A stretch of DNA of 64,000 nucleotides from Amycolatopsis methanolica 239 (GTDB taxonomy: Bacteria > Actinomycetota > Actinomycetes > Mycobacteriales > Pseudonocardiaceae): the NCBI RefSeq assembly GCF_000739085.1, contig NZ_CP009110.1, forward strand, positions 6,076,001 through 6,140,000, written 5' to 3'. The translations under genes were made by a program, and so were the position numbers. Numbering within the stretch: the first letter of the stretch is position 1; every line of letters starts with the position of its first letter. Below are positions 1 to 8,743 of the stretch, in pieces. The notes under the pieces are model-generated. The model was not told the origin of the DNA. It saw only the letters and a program-made list of their open reading frames with translations, and did not search any database.

Positions 1-202
1 CGATGGTGCCGCCGGGCTTGAGCTCGCCGGAGGCCTCGGCGGCTTCGACCATCCGCAGCGCGATGCGGTCCTTCACGCTGCCGCCCGGGTTGAAGTACTC
101 CACCTTCGCCAGCACGAGCGGCGCCAGGCCCTCGGTGAGGGAGTTCAGCTTGACCAGCGGGGTGTTGCCCACGAGATCGACGATGTGCTCGACGTAGTCC
201 AC
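1..202 (-). CDS. Cystathionine beta-synthase / cysteine synthase family, N-terminal fragment
   Basis: Partial gene running off the left edge; only about 67 N-terminal codons are present, read from a GTG at 202. The visible residues include the VGNTPLVKL motif near residue 11 and the PGGSVKDR motif with the lysine that binds pyridoxal phosphate near residue 43, both hallmarks of PLP fold-type II O-acetylserine sulfhydrylase and cystathionine beta-synthase enzymes. The opening [16 protein letters not shown] resembles actinobacterial cystathionine beta-synthase, which condenses serine with homocysteine. The C-terminal CBS domains that would decide the subfamily lie outside the window. It diverges from the thiolase across a 109-bp promoter region. 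Confidence 0.85.
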   Translation of the reverse strand, partial: MDYVEHIVDLVGNTPLVKLNSLTEGLAPLVLAKVEYFNPGGSVKDRIALRMVEAAEASGELKPGGTI

Positions 203-311
203 GGCCCCACCCTAGACGTGGCAGTCGTCGCGTAGGGGTTTGACCGCACGCTCCCAAGGTGCAGGATGTGGGTAAGCACGCGCTTAGTCCGACCCGAAGG
301 AGTGTCAAGCC

Positions 312-1532
312 ATGCCTGAAGCCGTCATCGTCTCCGCGGCGCGTTCGCCGATCGGCCGCGCCGGGAAGGGCTCGCTGGTGAGCATGCGGCCGGACGACCT
401 GGCCGCGCAGATGGTCCGCGCCGCACTGGACAAGGTGCCGCAGCTGGACCCGAAGGACATCGACGACCTCATGCTCGGCTGCGGCCTGCCCGGCGGCGAG
501 TCGGGCTTCAACATGGGCCGCGCCGTCGCGGTCCAGCTCGGCTACGACCACCTGCCCGGCTGCACCATCACCCGCTACTGCTCCTCCAGCCTGCAGACCA
601 CCCGCATGGCGCTGCACGCGATCAAGGCGGGCGAGGGCGACGTGTTCATCTCCGCCGGCGTGGAGACGGTGTCGCGGTTCGCGAAGGGCAGCTCGGACTC
701 CTGGCCCGACACGCACAACCCGCTGTTCGCCGACGCCGAGGCCCGCACCGCGAAGGTCGCGGCCGAGGGCAGCGACACCTGGGTGGACCCGCGTGAAAAC
801 GGGCAACTGCCCGACGTCTACATCGCGATGGGCCAGACCGCGGAGAACCTCGCGCGCCTGAAGAACGTCTCCCGCGAGGAGATGGACGAGTTCGGTGTGC
901 GGTCGCAGAACCTGGCGGAGAAGGCCATCGCCGACGGGTTCTGGGCCAAGGACATCACGCCGGTGACCCTGCCCGACGGCACGGTCGTGTCGAAGGACGA
1001 CGGCCCGCGCGCGGGCGTGACGATCGAGGGCGTGTCCGGCCTGAAGCCGGTGTTCCGTCCCGACGGCCGGGTCACCGCGGGCAACTGCTGCCCGCTCAAC
1101 GACGGCGCCGCCGCGCTGGTGATCATGTCCGACACCAAGGCGAAGCAGCTCGGCATCACGCCGCTGGCGCGGGTCGTGTCGACCGGCGTGTCCGGCCTGT
1201 CGCCGGAGATCATGGGCTACGGCCCGGTCGAGGCGTCGCAGCGCGCGCTGGCCCGCGCCGGGATGTCCATCGGCGACATCGACCTGGTCGAGATCAACGA
1301 GGCGTTCGCCGCGCAGGTCATCCCGTCCTACAAGGACCTGGGCATCGACATCGAGCGGCTGAACGTCAACGGCGGCGCGATCGCCGTGGGCCACCCGTTC
1401 GGCATGACCGGCGCCCGCATCACCTCGACGCTGATCAACTCGCTGCAGCACCACGACAAGCAGTGGGGCCTGGAGACGATGTGCGTCGGCGGCGGCCAGG
1501 GCATGGCGATGGTGATCGAGCGACTGAGCTGA
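312..1532 (+). CDS. Acetyl-CoA C-acetyltransferase (thiolase)
   Basis: Thiolase of 406 residues, the usual length. The nucleophilic cysteine lies in YCSSSLQ (about residue 90), the NEAFA motif is near residue 325, the catalytic histidine is in GHPFGMTG (about 361) and the second cysteine in CVGGGQG (about 391), so all active-site elements are present. It catalyses thiolytic cleavage or condensation of acyl-CoA in beta-oxidation or acetoacetyl-CoA synthesis; the sequence does not settle the chain length. The ATG follows a GAAGGAG ribosome site at about 296-302. It appears to be a single-gene unit ended by a strong terminator 11 nt after the stop. Confidence 0.95.
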   Translation: MPEAVIVSAARSPIGRAGKGSLVSMRPDDLAAQMVRAALDKVPQLDPKDIDDLMLGCGLPGGESGFNMGRAVAVQLGYDHLPGCTITRYCSSSLQTTRMALHAIKAGEGDVFISAGVETVSRFAKGSSDSWPDTHNPLFADAEARTAKVAAEGSDTWVDPRENGQLPDVYIAMGQTAENLARLKNVSREEMDEFGVRSQNLAEKAIADGFWAKDITPVTLPDGTVVSKDDGPRAGVTIEGVSGLKPVFRPDGRVTAGNCCPLNDGAAALVIMSDTKAKQLGITPLARVVSTGVSGLSPEIMGYGPVEASQRALARAGMSIGDIDLVEINEAFAAQVIPSYKDLGIDIERLNVNGGAIAVGHPFGMTGARITSTLINSLQHHDKQWGLETMCVGGGQGMAMVIERLS

Positions 1533-1543
1533 CCCCGCACGCG

Positions 1544-1577
1544 AAAAGGGGCCCGGCTGCGTGCCGGGCCCCTTTTT
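1544..1577. terminator. Rho-independent terminator after thiolase
   Basis: A 14-bp perfect stem (AAAAGGGGCCCGGC with its complement) around a 5-nt loop, followed by a run of five T on the + strand. The A run on the other side also makes it usable for the convergent gene ending at 1590, so it is probably bidirectional. Confidence 0.9.
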
Positions 1578-1589
1578 CGGGTGCGTGGA

Positions 1590-2357
1590 TCAGGCGCTGG
1601 CACCGTTCTTCGCGACCGCGCACATGGTGGTGGCGGGCTCGGAGTAGGTGACCGCGCCGTCGATTTCGAGGCCCTCGCAGGCGGCCTCGTCGGCCTGGCC
1701 GGTGACGATCTTGAGGAATTCGATCTCGGCCGTCGGGTCGGTGCAGGGGACCCGCTTGTAGCCGTCGGTCGACGACGTCACGTTGGCGAAGCAGTCGCCG
1801 TCGTGCGCGTTGATCATCAGGCAGAGCTTGTAGTCGCCGCGGCCGCTGACGCTGTACTCGTCGTAGTCGCCGGTCGGGCAGTTGTCGGACGCGTTGTCCA
1901 GCTTGACCGCGATCTTGACGTTCGCGTTCTGGTCGCCGCAGTCCTTCTTCGTCGGCTCGTCGCCGTTGGTCTTGAACTCGGTGATCTGCAGGCAGTCACC
2001 GACCGCGGCCGAGGCCGGGGACCCGACGAAGTTGATGATCGCGGCGATGCCGACACCGACGACCACGACGATCGGCAGGACGATCCGCAGCCAGGTGAGC
2101 TTGCTCTTCTTGGCGGGCTGGCCGGGCGGCGGGCCGAACGGCTGCCCCGGCGGGGGTCCGAACGCGCCGGGCTGACCGGGCTGACCCGGCGGCGGGAAGG
2201 CCGGCGGGGCGCCGGCGGGCTGCCCGAACTGGCCCGGCTGACCGGGCTGGCCCGGCTGGCCGAACGCGCCGGGAGCGCCCTGGTTACCGGCGGGCGGCTG
2301 GTTGCCGAAGGGCGCCGGCTGCCCTCCAGGCGCAGCCGGCGGTGGGGGGACGCTCAC
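1590..2357 (-). CDS. Proline/glycine/glutamine-rich N-terminus, single-pass membrane protein (LppU-like)
   Basis: Residues 1 to about 83 are low-complexity, made of repeated GQPGQPG and GPPPGQP units. [10 protein letters not shown] stop-transfer stretch and one transmembrane helix (about 90-112) follow, then an extracytoplasmic domain of about 140 residues with several cysteines (GDCLQI, KKDCG, DNCPTG, YKLCL, GDCFANV, RVPC, ACEGL, TMCA) that probably form disulfides. Architecture and cysteine spacing resemble the LppU-type proteins of actinomycetes, whose function is not known. The gene is convergent with the thiolase. Proline-rich cytoplasmic tails of this kind are common in actinobacterial envelope proteins. 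The family assignment is tentative. Confidence 0.8.
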   Translation of the reverse strand: MSVPPPPAAPGGQPAPFGNQPPAGNQGAPGAFGQPGQPGQPGQFGQPAGAPPAFPPPGQPGQPGAFGPPPGQPFGPPPGQPAKKSKLTWLRIVLPIVVVVGVGIAAIINFVGSPASAAVGDCLQITEFKTNGDEPTKKDCGDQNANVKIAVKLDNASDNCPTGDYDEYSVSGRGDYKLCLMINAHDGDCFANVTSSTDGYKRVPCTDPTAEIEFLKIVTGQADEAACEGLEIDGAVTYSEPATTMCAVAKNGASA

Positions 2358-2455
2358 GCGAACCTCACAAGTGTGAACTGGACAGGAGTCCTCGTATCCA
2401 ACACTGCGTAGTCAACGAGACGATCACCGGGCCACCGAAAGGGTGAGCACATAGC

Positions 2456-2490
2456 AGAAGGACACCCGGTTGGTAACCGGGTGTCCTTCT
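2456..2490. terminator. Intergenic hairpin terminator
   Basis: AGAAGGACACCCGGTT pairs with AACCGGGTGTCCTTCT around a very short loop, a near-perfect stem of about 16 bp. It lies 17 nt past the stop of the small minus-strand frame ending at 2507, and 210 nt past the Bax-inhibitor gene, so it ends that leftward unit. Confidence 0.8.
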
Positions 2491-2506
2491 GTTGCGAGCA
2501 AGCCGT

Positions 2507-2623
2507 TCAGGCGATGTTGTCGAGGTGGCGAAGCCGCCTCACCACCCGAGCAACTAGCACCGCCGCGGGCTCCGAGGCGGCTCCTCGCGAGGACAGCGCC
2601 GACGTGGTGAATTGGACATTCAT
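2507..2623 (-). CDS. Candidate 38-residue small protein
   Basis: An ATG frame of 38 codons, starting at 2623 and ending in TGA. Its third codon positions are about 80 percent G or C, matching neighbouring genes. The peptide has a polar N-terminal third (MNVQFTTSALSSRG) and a basic, possibly amphipathic C-terminal helix (VARVVRRLRHLDNIA). It sits between the Bax-inhibitor-like gene and a strong terminator that begins 17 nt after its stop, the position expected of the last gene of a leftward unit. A purine-rich GGGA lies about 11 nt before the ATG, which is weak for a ribosome site. I do not recognise the family; it could be a chance frame. Confidence 0.5.
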   Translation of the reverse strand: MNVQFTTSALSSRGAASEPAAVLVARVVRRLRHLDNIA

Positions 2624-2701
2624 GAGTCGGTGATCCCACAGCGAGGGGCCGTCTCAGGTTCCGCCACCCGCACCGCCATGCAAACCGCCACTGTGCGTTC
2701 G

Positions 2702-3538
2702 CTAGTCGTTCTGCAGGTACGACAGGAGGCGGAGGATCTCCAGGTAGAGCCAGACCAGGGTGGTCATCAGACCGAACGCGGCGAACCACGCCCACTTGGC
2801 CGGCATCCCCTGGCGGATCATCTGGTCCGCCATGTCGAAGTCGAGCAGGAAGTTGAACGCCGCGACGCCGATCACGACCAGGCTGAAGATGATCGCGAGC
2901 GCGCCGCCGTCCCGCAGGCCCATGTTTACGCCGAACAGGCCGAGCACGAGGTTGGCGAGCATGAGGATCGCGACACCGGCGGTGGCGCCGATGATCCACT
3001 TCGTGAGCTTCGGCGTTACCTTCACGGCGCCGGTCTTGTAGACCACCAGCATCGCGACGAAGACACCCGCCGTGCCCAGGATCGCCTGCAGCGCGATGCC
3101 CGGGTAGATGAACTCGAAGAGCCCGGTGATCGCACCGAGGAAAACACCCTCGGCGGCCGAGTACAGCAGCGTCATCGGGCCGCTCGGCTTCTGCCGGAAG
3201 ATCATGATCAGCGACAGCACCAGGCCGACGACCATGCCGCCGAGCATCAGCCCGACCACCGGGCCGAGCGCCTGCGCGTCGGCCTGGGTGTGGGCCCAGA
3301 TCGCCGCGATCACACCGGTGACCAGTGCGGTGCCGAGGCTCGCGCCGGTCTTGATGACGACGTCGTCGACCGTCATGGGGCGTTCGGTTGCCGGCGCCTG
3401 CTGCGCGCCGTACCCCGACGGCATGCCGTAACCAGGCATGCCCTGGGGCTGGTTGAAGCCTACGTTCGGCCCGTAAGAGCCGTATCCCGCGCTGCCGGTG
3501 GGCAGGTTGCGGAACGCTGGGTTGCTTGTGGAACGCAC
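2702..3538 (-). CDS. Bax inhibitor-1 / YccA family membrane protein
   Basis: A protein of 278 residues. The first 50 are Gly/Tyr/Pro-rich and cytoplasmic. Seven or so hydrophobic helices follow (about 70-270), with the spacing of the Bax inhibitor-1 / YccA / LifeGuard fold. The segment GAITGLFEFIYPGIALQA and the C-terminal WLYLEILRLLSYLQND are typical of the actinobacterial branch. Family members are pH-sensitive ion or calcium leak channels or interact with membrane proteases; no specific role can be assigned here. It is transcribed away from the acyl-CoA reductase gene, with an inverted repeat between them. Confidence 0.9.
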   Translation of the reverse strand: MRSTSNPAFRNLPTGSAGYGSYGPNVGFNQPQGMPGYGMPSGYGAQQAPATERPMTVDDVVIKTGASLGTALVTGVIAAIWAHTQADAQALGPVVGLMLGGMVVGLVLSLIMIFRQKPSGPMTLLYSAAEGVFLGAITGLFEFIYPGIALQAILGTAGVFVAMLVVYKTGAVKVTPKLTKWIIGATAGVAILMLANLVLGLFGVNMGLRDGGALAIIFSLVVIGVAAFNFLLDFDMADQMIRQGMPAKWAWFAAFGLMTTLVWLYLEILRLLSYLQND

Positions 3539-3607
3539 CTGATCCTCCTGGATCTACTGGCACCTGCATCAGGTTCAACGTCGGCAGCGCCCTGCCGGTT
3601 CCCGTCA

Positions 3608-3625
3608 AGTAAAGGCGACTTTACT
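3608..3625. promoter_or_regulatory. Palindromic operator candidate AGTAAAG-N4-CTTTACT
   Basis: A perfect 7-bp inverted repeat (AGTAAAG / CTTTACT) with a 4-nt spacer, strikingly AT-rich for this DNA. It lies between the divergent Bax-inhibitor (start 3538) and acyl-CoA reductase (start 3729) genes. The size and symmetry suit a dimeric TetR- or GntR-type repressor. The regulator is not identified. Confidence 0.5.
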
Positions 3626-3728
3626 CGCGTCCACCGATCGTTCCGGGGGCCCCGTGCACTATGACTGTGGTCACGACGGCCACGGCGGCGGACAATGCAG
3701 CCGGGCGACGACGGCGGAGGGCAGGCAC

Positions 3729-5723
3729 ATGACCGGGTATTTCGTGACCGGGGCGACCGGGCTGATCGGACGCCAGTTCACCCCGCTGCTGCTCGCGAGG
3801 GCGGAGGTCGACCGGGTGTTCCTGCTGGTCCGCGAGAAGTCGCGGGAGCGGCTGGCGGACCTGGTCAACGGGTGGCCGCACCCGGAGAAGGTGACGCTGG
3901 TCGACGGTGACATCGGCCGCGAAGACCTTGGCATCGCCGAAGACGTGCGCGCCCAGCTGCGGGGCCGGGTCGACGGTCTGGTCCACCTGGCCGCGCTCTA
4001 CGACCTCACGGCCGACGACGCCACCAGCGTCAAGGCCAACGTCGACGGCACGCGCCACGTGCTCGACCTGGCCGCGGACATCGGCGCCGGTTGTCTGCAC
4101 CACGTGTCGTCGGTGGCCGTGGCCGGTGACCACGAGGGCGTGTTCACCGAGGACATGTTCGACACCGGCCAGCGCCTGCCGACGCCGTACCACCGGACGA
4201 AGTTCGAGGCCGAGCGGCTGGTGCGGCAGCAGTCCGAGGTGCCGTGGCGGGTGTACCGGCCCGCCGTCGTGGTCGGCCACTCGCAGACCGGCGAGATGGA
4301 CAAGATCGACGGCCCGTACTACCTCTTCCCCGCGATCAGCAGGCTCGCCGCGCTGCCGAACGTGCCGCTCGCCGGCCCGGACCTCGGCGACACGAACGTC
4401 GTCCCGGTCGACTACGTGGCCAGGGCGCTGCTGGAGCTGGTCGTCAAGCCGGGTCTGGACGGGCGCGCGTTCCACCTGGTCAGCCCGGAACCGCAGTCGG
4501 TGATCCGCGTATACAACGCCTTCGCCCGCGCGGCCGGGGCGCCGACGATCAACGTCGAGCTGGACCGGCGGCTGTCCCGCGGCCTGCTGAAGCTGGCCCG
4601 GCTGACCGAGCACGTGCCAGGCGTCACGATCACCCGCGACGCGTTCCTGGAGCGCCTCGGCATTCCGGCCGTCCTGCTGGACACGCTGTCGTTCCCGTCG
4701 GTCTTCGCCTCCGCCGCGACGCGCAAGGAGCTCGCGGCCAGCGGTGTCGACGTGCCCCGGATCGAGGACTACGCGCCCGCGCTGTGGCGGTACTGGCGCG
4801 AGCACCTCGACCCGTTCCGCGCCCGCAAGCACGGGCCGCGGGGCGAGCTGGACGGCCGCCGCGTGATCATCACCGGCGCGTCGTCGGGCATCGGGCGGGC
4901 GACCGCGCTGAAGGTGGCCGCCGAGGGCGGCGTGCCGCTGCTGGTCGCGCGGCGGGAGCCGGAGCTGGCGGAGGTGCGCGACGAGATCGTCGCCGCGGGC
5001 GGCTACGCCTCGATCTACCCGGCCGACCTGACCGACGAGGAGGCCGTGCGCAAGATCGTCGACCAGATGCTGGCCGAGCACGGGCGCATCGACATGCTGG
5101 TCAACAACGCCGGCCGGTCGATCCGCCGCTCGATCAAGCTGTCCTACGACCGCTTCCACGACTACGAGCGCGCGATGGCGATCAACTACTTCGGCGCGGT
5201 CCGGCTGATCCTCGCGGTGCTGCCGCACATGGCCGAGCGGAAGTTCGGACACGTGGTCAACGTGTCCTCGATCGGCGTGCAGGGCATCGCGCCGCGGTTC
5301 TCGGCGTACGTCGCGTCGAAGGCGGCGCTGGACTACTTCAGCAAGATCGCCGCGACCGAGACCCACGGTGACGGCATCACGTTCACGACCATCCACATGC
5401 CACTGGTCCGCACGCCGATGATCCGGCCGACGAAGATCTACGACGCGTTCCCGACGAAGTCGCCGGACCAGGCCGCGGGCATGGTGGTGCGCGCACTGAA
5501 GAACCGGCCCAAGCATCTCGGCACCCCGGAGGGGTATCTGATCCAGGCGGCGTACACGCTGCTGCCGGGGCTCGTCGACGCCATCGCGTACGAGGGTTAC
5601 CGCGTCTTCCCCGATTCGACGGCCGCGGGCGGCAGTGGTGAGCTGCGGATCGGGAAGGGCGAGCGGCACCTGTCGCGCGCGGCGAACGCCCTCGTCAAAC
5701 TCACCAGGGGTTTCCACTGGTGA
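3729..5723 (+). CDS. Two-domain SDR, probable fatty acyl-CoA reductase
   Basis: A protein of 664 residues with two Rossmann domains. Domain 1 (about 1-370) is an extended SDR of the NAD-binding-4 / male-sterility type, with TGATGLIG at 7-14 and a YHRTK active site near 155. Domain 2 (about 376-640) is a classical SDR with TGASSGIG near 380 and the YVASK active site near 527. The tandem arrangement and length match long-chain fatty acyl-CoA reductases such as mycobacterial AcrA1 and Marinobacter FAR, which reduce acyl-CoA to aldehyde and alcohol for wax esters or ether lipids. The ATG at 3729 follows GGAGGGCAGGCAC and begins right before the first nucleotide-binding motif; upstream in-frame codons are not protein-like. 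Confidence 0.85.
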   Translation: MTGYFVTGATGLIGRQFTPLLLARAEVDRVFLLVREKSRERLADLVNGWPHPEKVTLVDGDIGREDLGIAEDVRAQLRGRVDGLVHLAALYDLTADDATSVKANVDGTRHVLDLAADIGAGCLHHVSSVAVAGDHEGVFTEDMFDTGQRLPTPYHRTKFEAERLVRQQSEVPWRVYRPAVVVGHSQTGEMDKIDGPYYLFPAISRLAALPNVPLAGPDLGDTNVVPVDYVARALLELVVKPGLDGRAFHLVSPEPQSVIRVYNAFARAAGAPTINVELDRRLSRGLLKLARLTEHVPGVTITRDAFLERLGIPAVLLDTLSFPSVFASAATRKELAASGVDVPRIEDYAPALWRYWREHLDPFRARKHGPRGELDGRRVIITGASSGIGRATALKVAAEGGVPLLVARREPELAEVRDEIVAAGGYASIYPADLTDEEAVRKIVDQMLAEHGRIDMLVNNAGRSIRRSIKLSYDRFHDYERAMAINYFGAVRLILAVLPHMAERKFGHVVNVSSIGVQGIAPRFSAYVASKAALDYFSKIAATETHGDGITFTTIHMPLVRTPMIRPTKIYDAFPTKSPDQAAGMVVRALKNRPKHLGTPEGYLIQAAYTLLPGLVDAIAYEGYRVFPDSTAAGGSGELRIGKGERHLSRAANALVKLTRGFHW

Positions 5724-5784
5724 GTGACACACCGGGCGTGGGCCTGACCGTGATAACGCGCTGTGCGCGGGTACGGTTTTCGCC

Positions 5785-7221
5785 ATGGTCTCTGAGCGCG
5801 ACAGCCTGCTCCCGTTGCGGCGTGAGTACAACCAGGTGTGGCACGGCTTCGACCGCGGCCAGGTGCTGCAGTACCTGGACCACGTCGAGGCGAACCTGCG
5901 CCGGGTGATGGCTGATCGCGACAACGCGATGGCCAAGGTGTCCAACCTGTCGCGCGAACTGGAGGCCGCGCGCGGGGAGATCGCGCGGCTGCGCAACCGG
6001 GTCGAGGAGCTGAAGCGGCCGCCGGAGCGGGTCGAGGACCTCGACGAGCGCATGCAGCGCACCGTGGAGCTGGCGGAGATGCGCGCCGAGGAGATCACGT
6101 CGCGCGCGCAGGTCGCGGCGGAGGAGCACTGGAGCGCGACGACCGAGCTGTCCGGGAAGCTGCGTGAGCGGTACCAGAAGCTGCTGGCGGAGCTGGACAC
6201 GCACGGGCAGGCGCTGCAGGCCGAGCACAAGCGGGCGCTGGAGGCGACGAAGGCGGAGGTCGAGCGCCTGACGGCAGAGGCGACGCGGCGGCGGACGCAG
6301 CTGGACATCGAGGCCGAGCGCAAGCGGCGCACCGTGCAACACGACTTCGAGCAGTCGATGGCGTCGCAGCGGGCCGCGCTGGAGAAGCACATCGCCGACC
6401 AGCAGACGGCGAGCAAGCAGCAGGCCGAGCGGCGCATCGCGGAGGCGACCGCCGAGGCGAAGCGCCTGGTCGACGAGGCCAGCGCGAGGGCGCGCGCGAT
6501 GGTCGAGGAAGCGACCGCGAGGGCGGAGAAGCGCGAACGCGAGGCGCGGCAACTGGTGGAGCGCCTGACGCGGATCAGCACGGAGGTCGCCGGGCGGCTC
6601 CGCAAGACCGACGAGGTGCTGGCCCGCGGCCAGTCGGCGCTGGAGCCGCTGCGGGAAGAATCCGTGGTGGACACGAGCCGGCCCGTGGACGATGCGGCCG
6701 CCGGGATGAAGACGGTGCCCGCGGTGAAGCCGGCGGCGGTGAAGCCGGTCAGTGGGCCGGGTGCTGGTGGGCCGGGTGCTGGTGGCGCGGCTGGGGGCGC
6801 GGCGAAGCCTGGGACCGGCGGGCCTGGCGCCGGTGGCGCGGCTGCCGGTGGCTCCAATGCCGGTGGGCCGAGTGCCGGTGGCGCAGCTGCCGGTGGCTCC
6901 AGTGCCGGTGGGCCAGGTGCCGGTGGCACAACAGCGAGCGCGGCGAAGCCGGGTGCCGGTGGATCCAGTGCCGGCGGACCGGGGTCCGGCGCGCAGCGCG
7001 CGTCGGCAGGACCGACCGCAGGTGGCCTGGGCAGCCCGGCCAATGATGCTCCGGCGGGCGGCAAGCCCAACCAGCCGAAGGCACCGGCCCCGAAGCCCGG
7101 TGGCGGTGCCCGGCCGGTGACGGGCAAACCACCCGCGGCGCTCGCGGGGCCTGCCGCGATGGCGGAGGAGCAGCAGCCGCCCAAGCCGCTCGCCAAGCGG
7201 CCCCAGTCCACCAGGAAGTAG
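5785..7221 (+). CDS. DivIVA-like coiled-coil protein with Gly/Ala-rich tail
   Basis: A protein of 478 residues. The N-terminal 40 or so (REYNQVWHGFDRGQVLQYLD) resemble the membrane-binding head of DivIVA/Wag31-type proteins. A long uninterrupted coiled coil follows (about 45-275), rich in Ala, Glu and Arg. The last 190 residues are low-complexity, built from imperfect GAGG and AAGGSSAGG units and ending in a basic tail. It lies 61 bp after the acyl-CoA reductase. DivIVA-family proteins mark the cell pole and recruit the growth machinery in actinomycetes; a role in polar growth or septation is inference. The canonical Wag31 is normally found beside ftsZ, so this is probably a paralogue. Confidence 0.75.
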   Translation: MVSERDSLLPLRREYNQVWHGFDRGQVLQYLDHVEANLRRVMADRDNAMAKVSNLSRELEAARGEIARLRNRVEELKRPPERVEDLDERMQRTVELAEMRAEEITSRAQVAAEEHWSATTELSGKLRERYQKLLAELDTHGQALQAEHKRALEATKAEVERLTAEATRRRTQLDIEAERKRRTVQHDFEQSMASQRAALEKHIADQQTASKQQAERRIAEATAEAKRLVDEASARARAMVEEATARAEKREREARQLVERLTRISTEVAGRLRKTDEVLARGQSALEPLREESVVDTSRPVDDAAAGMKTVPAVKPAAVKPVSGPGAGGPGAGGAAGGAAKPGTGGPGAGGAAAGGSNAGGPSAGGAAAGGSSAGGPGAGGTTASAAKPGAGGSSAGGPGSGAQRASAGPTAGGLGSPANDAPAGGKPNQPKAPAPKPGGGARPVTGKPPAALAGPAAMAEEQQPPKPLAKRPQSTRK

Positions 7222-7237
7222 GCCGCCGGAGGCGGCC
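7221..7237. terminator. Short GC hairpin after the coiled-coil gene
   Basis: GGCCGCC-GGA-GGCGGCC, a perfect 7-bp stem overlapping the stop codon of the coiled-coil gene, with no T run. Possible terminator or mRNA 3-prime stabiliser. The rest of the gap to 7442 shows nothing recognisable. Confidence 0.4.
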
Positions 7238-7441
7238 CCGCGTGCCCCAGCCGATCGGGCAGGCCTGCAGGCGGCAGCTCACCGGACAGCGCCGTCGGGA
7301 GGCGGCGTCCCCACGGCGCTTCGGTCCCGTCATCGGCTGGTGCCCACCAAACCAGTTGGTCGAACGGCGCCGCTGGAGGCGGCGTCCTCGGCAACCCCGG
7401 CCAGCCCCACCCCTGAGGGTGGAGCCCGGCCGGGACCCGCG

Positions 7442-8743
7442 CTAGGGCAAGCGTGGCCAGGGGTTCAGCGCCTCCAGCTGCGCGGCCAGCGCCAGCAGCC
7501 GTGACTCGCCGCCGGGGCGCGTCACCAACTGCACCCCGATCGGCAACCCTTCCGGCGTGCGGCCGGCCGGCACGGAGATCGCCGGGTAGCCGGACAGGTT
7601 CCACAGGCCCGTAAAGCCCGCCAGCGCCACCGAAGGCAACGCGTTCGCCAGGCACGACCTCGAATGCCACGCCGCCGCCTTCGGGGGCATCGTCGCGAGC
7701 GTCGGGGTGATCAGCACGTCCTGGCCGGCGAAGAACTCCGCCGCGCGCACCGTCCAGCGTCGCGCGGTTCCCGGCGTCACCAGCCTCCGCACGGCACGCC
7801 CGATCCGCACGTGCCGCTGCGTCCGCGGCTGCAGCGCGTCGAAGTCCACCTCGGACGCCTGCTCGGCCGGGCCGGCGAACCACCGTTCCAGGATCCCGGC
7901 CACCGGCTCCACCCCGTATCGCGGCCGCGCGCGAGACACGCGATGCCCGGACGCCGCCAGCAGGTCCGCCACCCGCTCGACCGCCGCCGTCAACGGGCGC
8001 GGCACCGGCGCGCGCGTCAGCGGCACCTCCGTCGACACCGCGATCCGCAGCCGCCCCGGTTCGCGCACCTCGGCGAACTCCGGCCGGCCCGCCAGCACCG
8101 ACAACAGCAACGCCGCATCCGCCACCGTCGTCGCCAGGCTGCCGTGCGCGGACATTCCGAACCAGCCGTCATCGGCCAGCACTTCCGCCCCCGGCTTGAT
8201 CCCCACCAGCCCGCACATCGCCGCGGGCAACCGGATCGAGCCGAGCCCGTCGGTGCCGTGCGCGACCGGCACCAGCCCCGCCGCCACCGCCGCCGCGCTG
8301 CCGCCCGACGAACCGCCCGCCGTGTACTCCGGCGCCCACGGGTTGCGCGTCACGGCCTCCGGCGAGTCGGTCATCGGCCAGATGCACAGCTCCGGCACAC
8401 GCGTGATCCCGACGACCACCGCGCCCGCCTCCCGCAGCCGCCGCACCACGAAGTGGTCCGAACCAGCCGGCCGGGCCGTGGCGGTCCCGTTCGTCACGGT
8501 CTCGCCCGCGATCCCGGCGACGTCCTTCACCGCCACCGGCACCCCGGCCAGCGGCAGCTCCGCCAGGTCCGCGCGCGAGCACAGCGCCGCGGCCTCCGCC
8601 ACCGCCTCGTCCGCCCGCACCCGGCGGAACGCCCCCACCACCCGGTCCGCGGCCTCGATGCCCGCGATCACCCGTTCGGTCTCCCGCACCGGGTCCACCG
8701 TCCCGGCCCGCACCGCTTCGGCCAACGCCTTCGCCGTCACCAT
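7442..8743 (-). CDS. Amidase (amidase-signature family)
   Basis: A protein of 433 residues from the ATG at 8743. The Ser-cisSer-Lys triad of the amidase signature family is visible: Lys in VAVKDVAG (about 73), the cis-serine in TAGGSSGGS (about 145) and the nucleophile in GSIRLPA (about 169). The usual GTDxGGS motif reads GTDGLGS here, a small departure. Such enzymes hydrolyse carboxamides; the substrate cannot be deduced, and the gene is not beside GatB or GatC, so it is not the tRNA amidotransferase. The upstream in-frame extension to 8803 is unlikely because it is short and basic. It is transcribed alone, towards the coiled-coil gene. Confidence 0.9.
   Translation of the reverse strand: MVTAKALAEAVRAGTVDPVRETERVIAGIEAADRVVGAFRRVRADEAVAEAAALCSRADLAELPLAGVPVAVKDVAGIAGETVTNGTATARPAGSDHFVVRRLREAGAVVVGITRVPELCIWPMTDSPEAVTRNPWAPEYTAGGSSGGSAAAVAAGLVPVAHGTDGLGSIRLPAAMCGLVGIKPGAEVLADDGWFGMSAHGSLATTVADAALLLSVLAGRPEFAEVREPGRLRIAVSTEVPLTRAPVPRPLTAAVERVADLLAASGHRVSRARPRYGVEPVAGILERWFAGPAEQASEVDFDALQPRTQRHVRIGRAVRRLVTPGTARRWTVRAAEFFAGQDVLITPTLATMPPKAAAWHSRSCLANALPSVALAGFTGLWNLSGYPAISVPAGRTPEGLPIGVQLVTRPGGESRLLALAAQLEALNPWPRLP

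Noticed and set aside
3621..7883. A 1420-codon open frame on the minus strand
   Set aside because: It is antisense to the acyl-CoA reductase and coiled-coil genes, is rich in Arg, Ala, Gly and Pro with no domain, and results from the absence of stop codons in GC-rich DNA.
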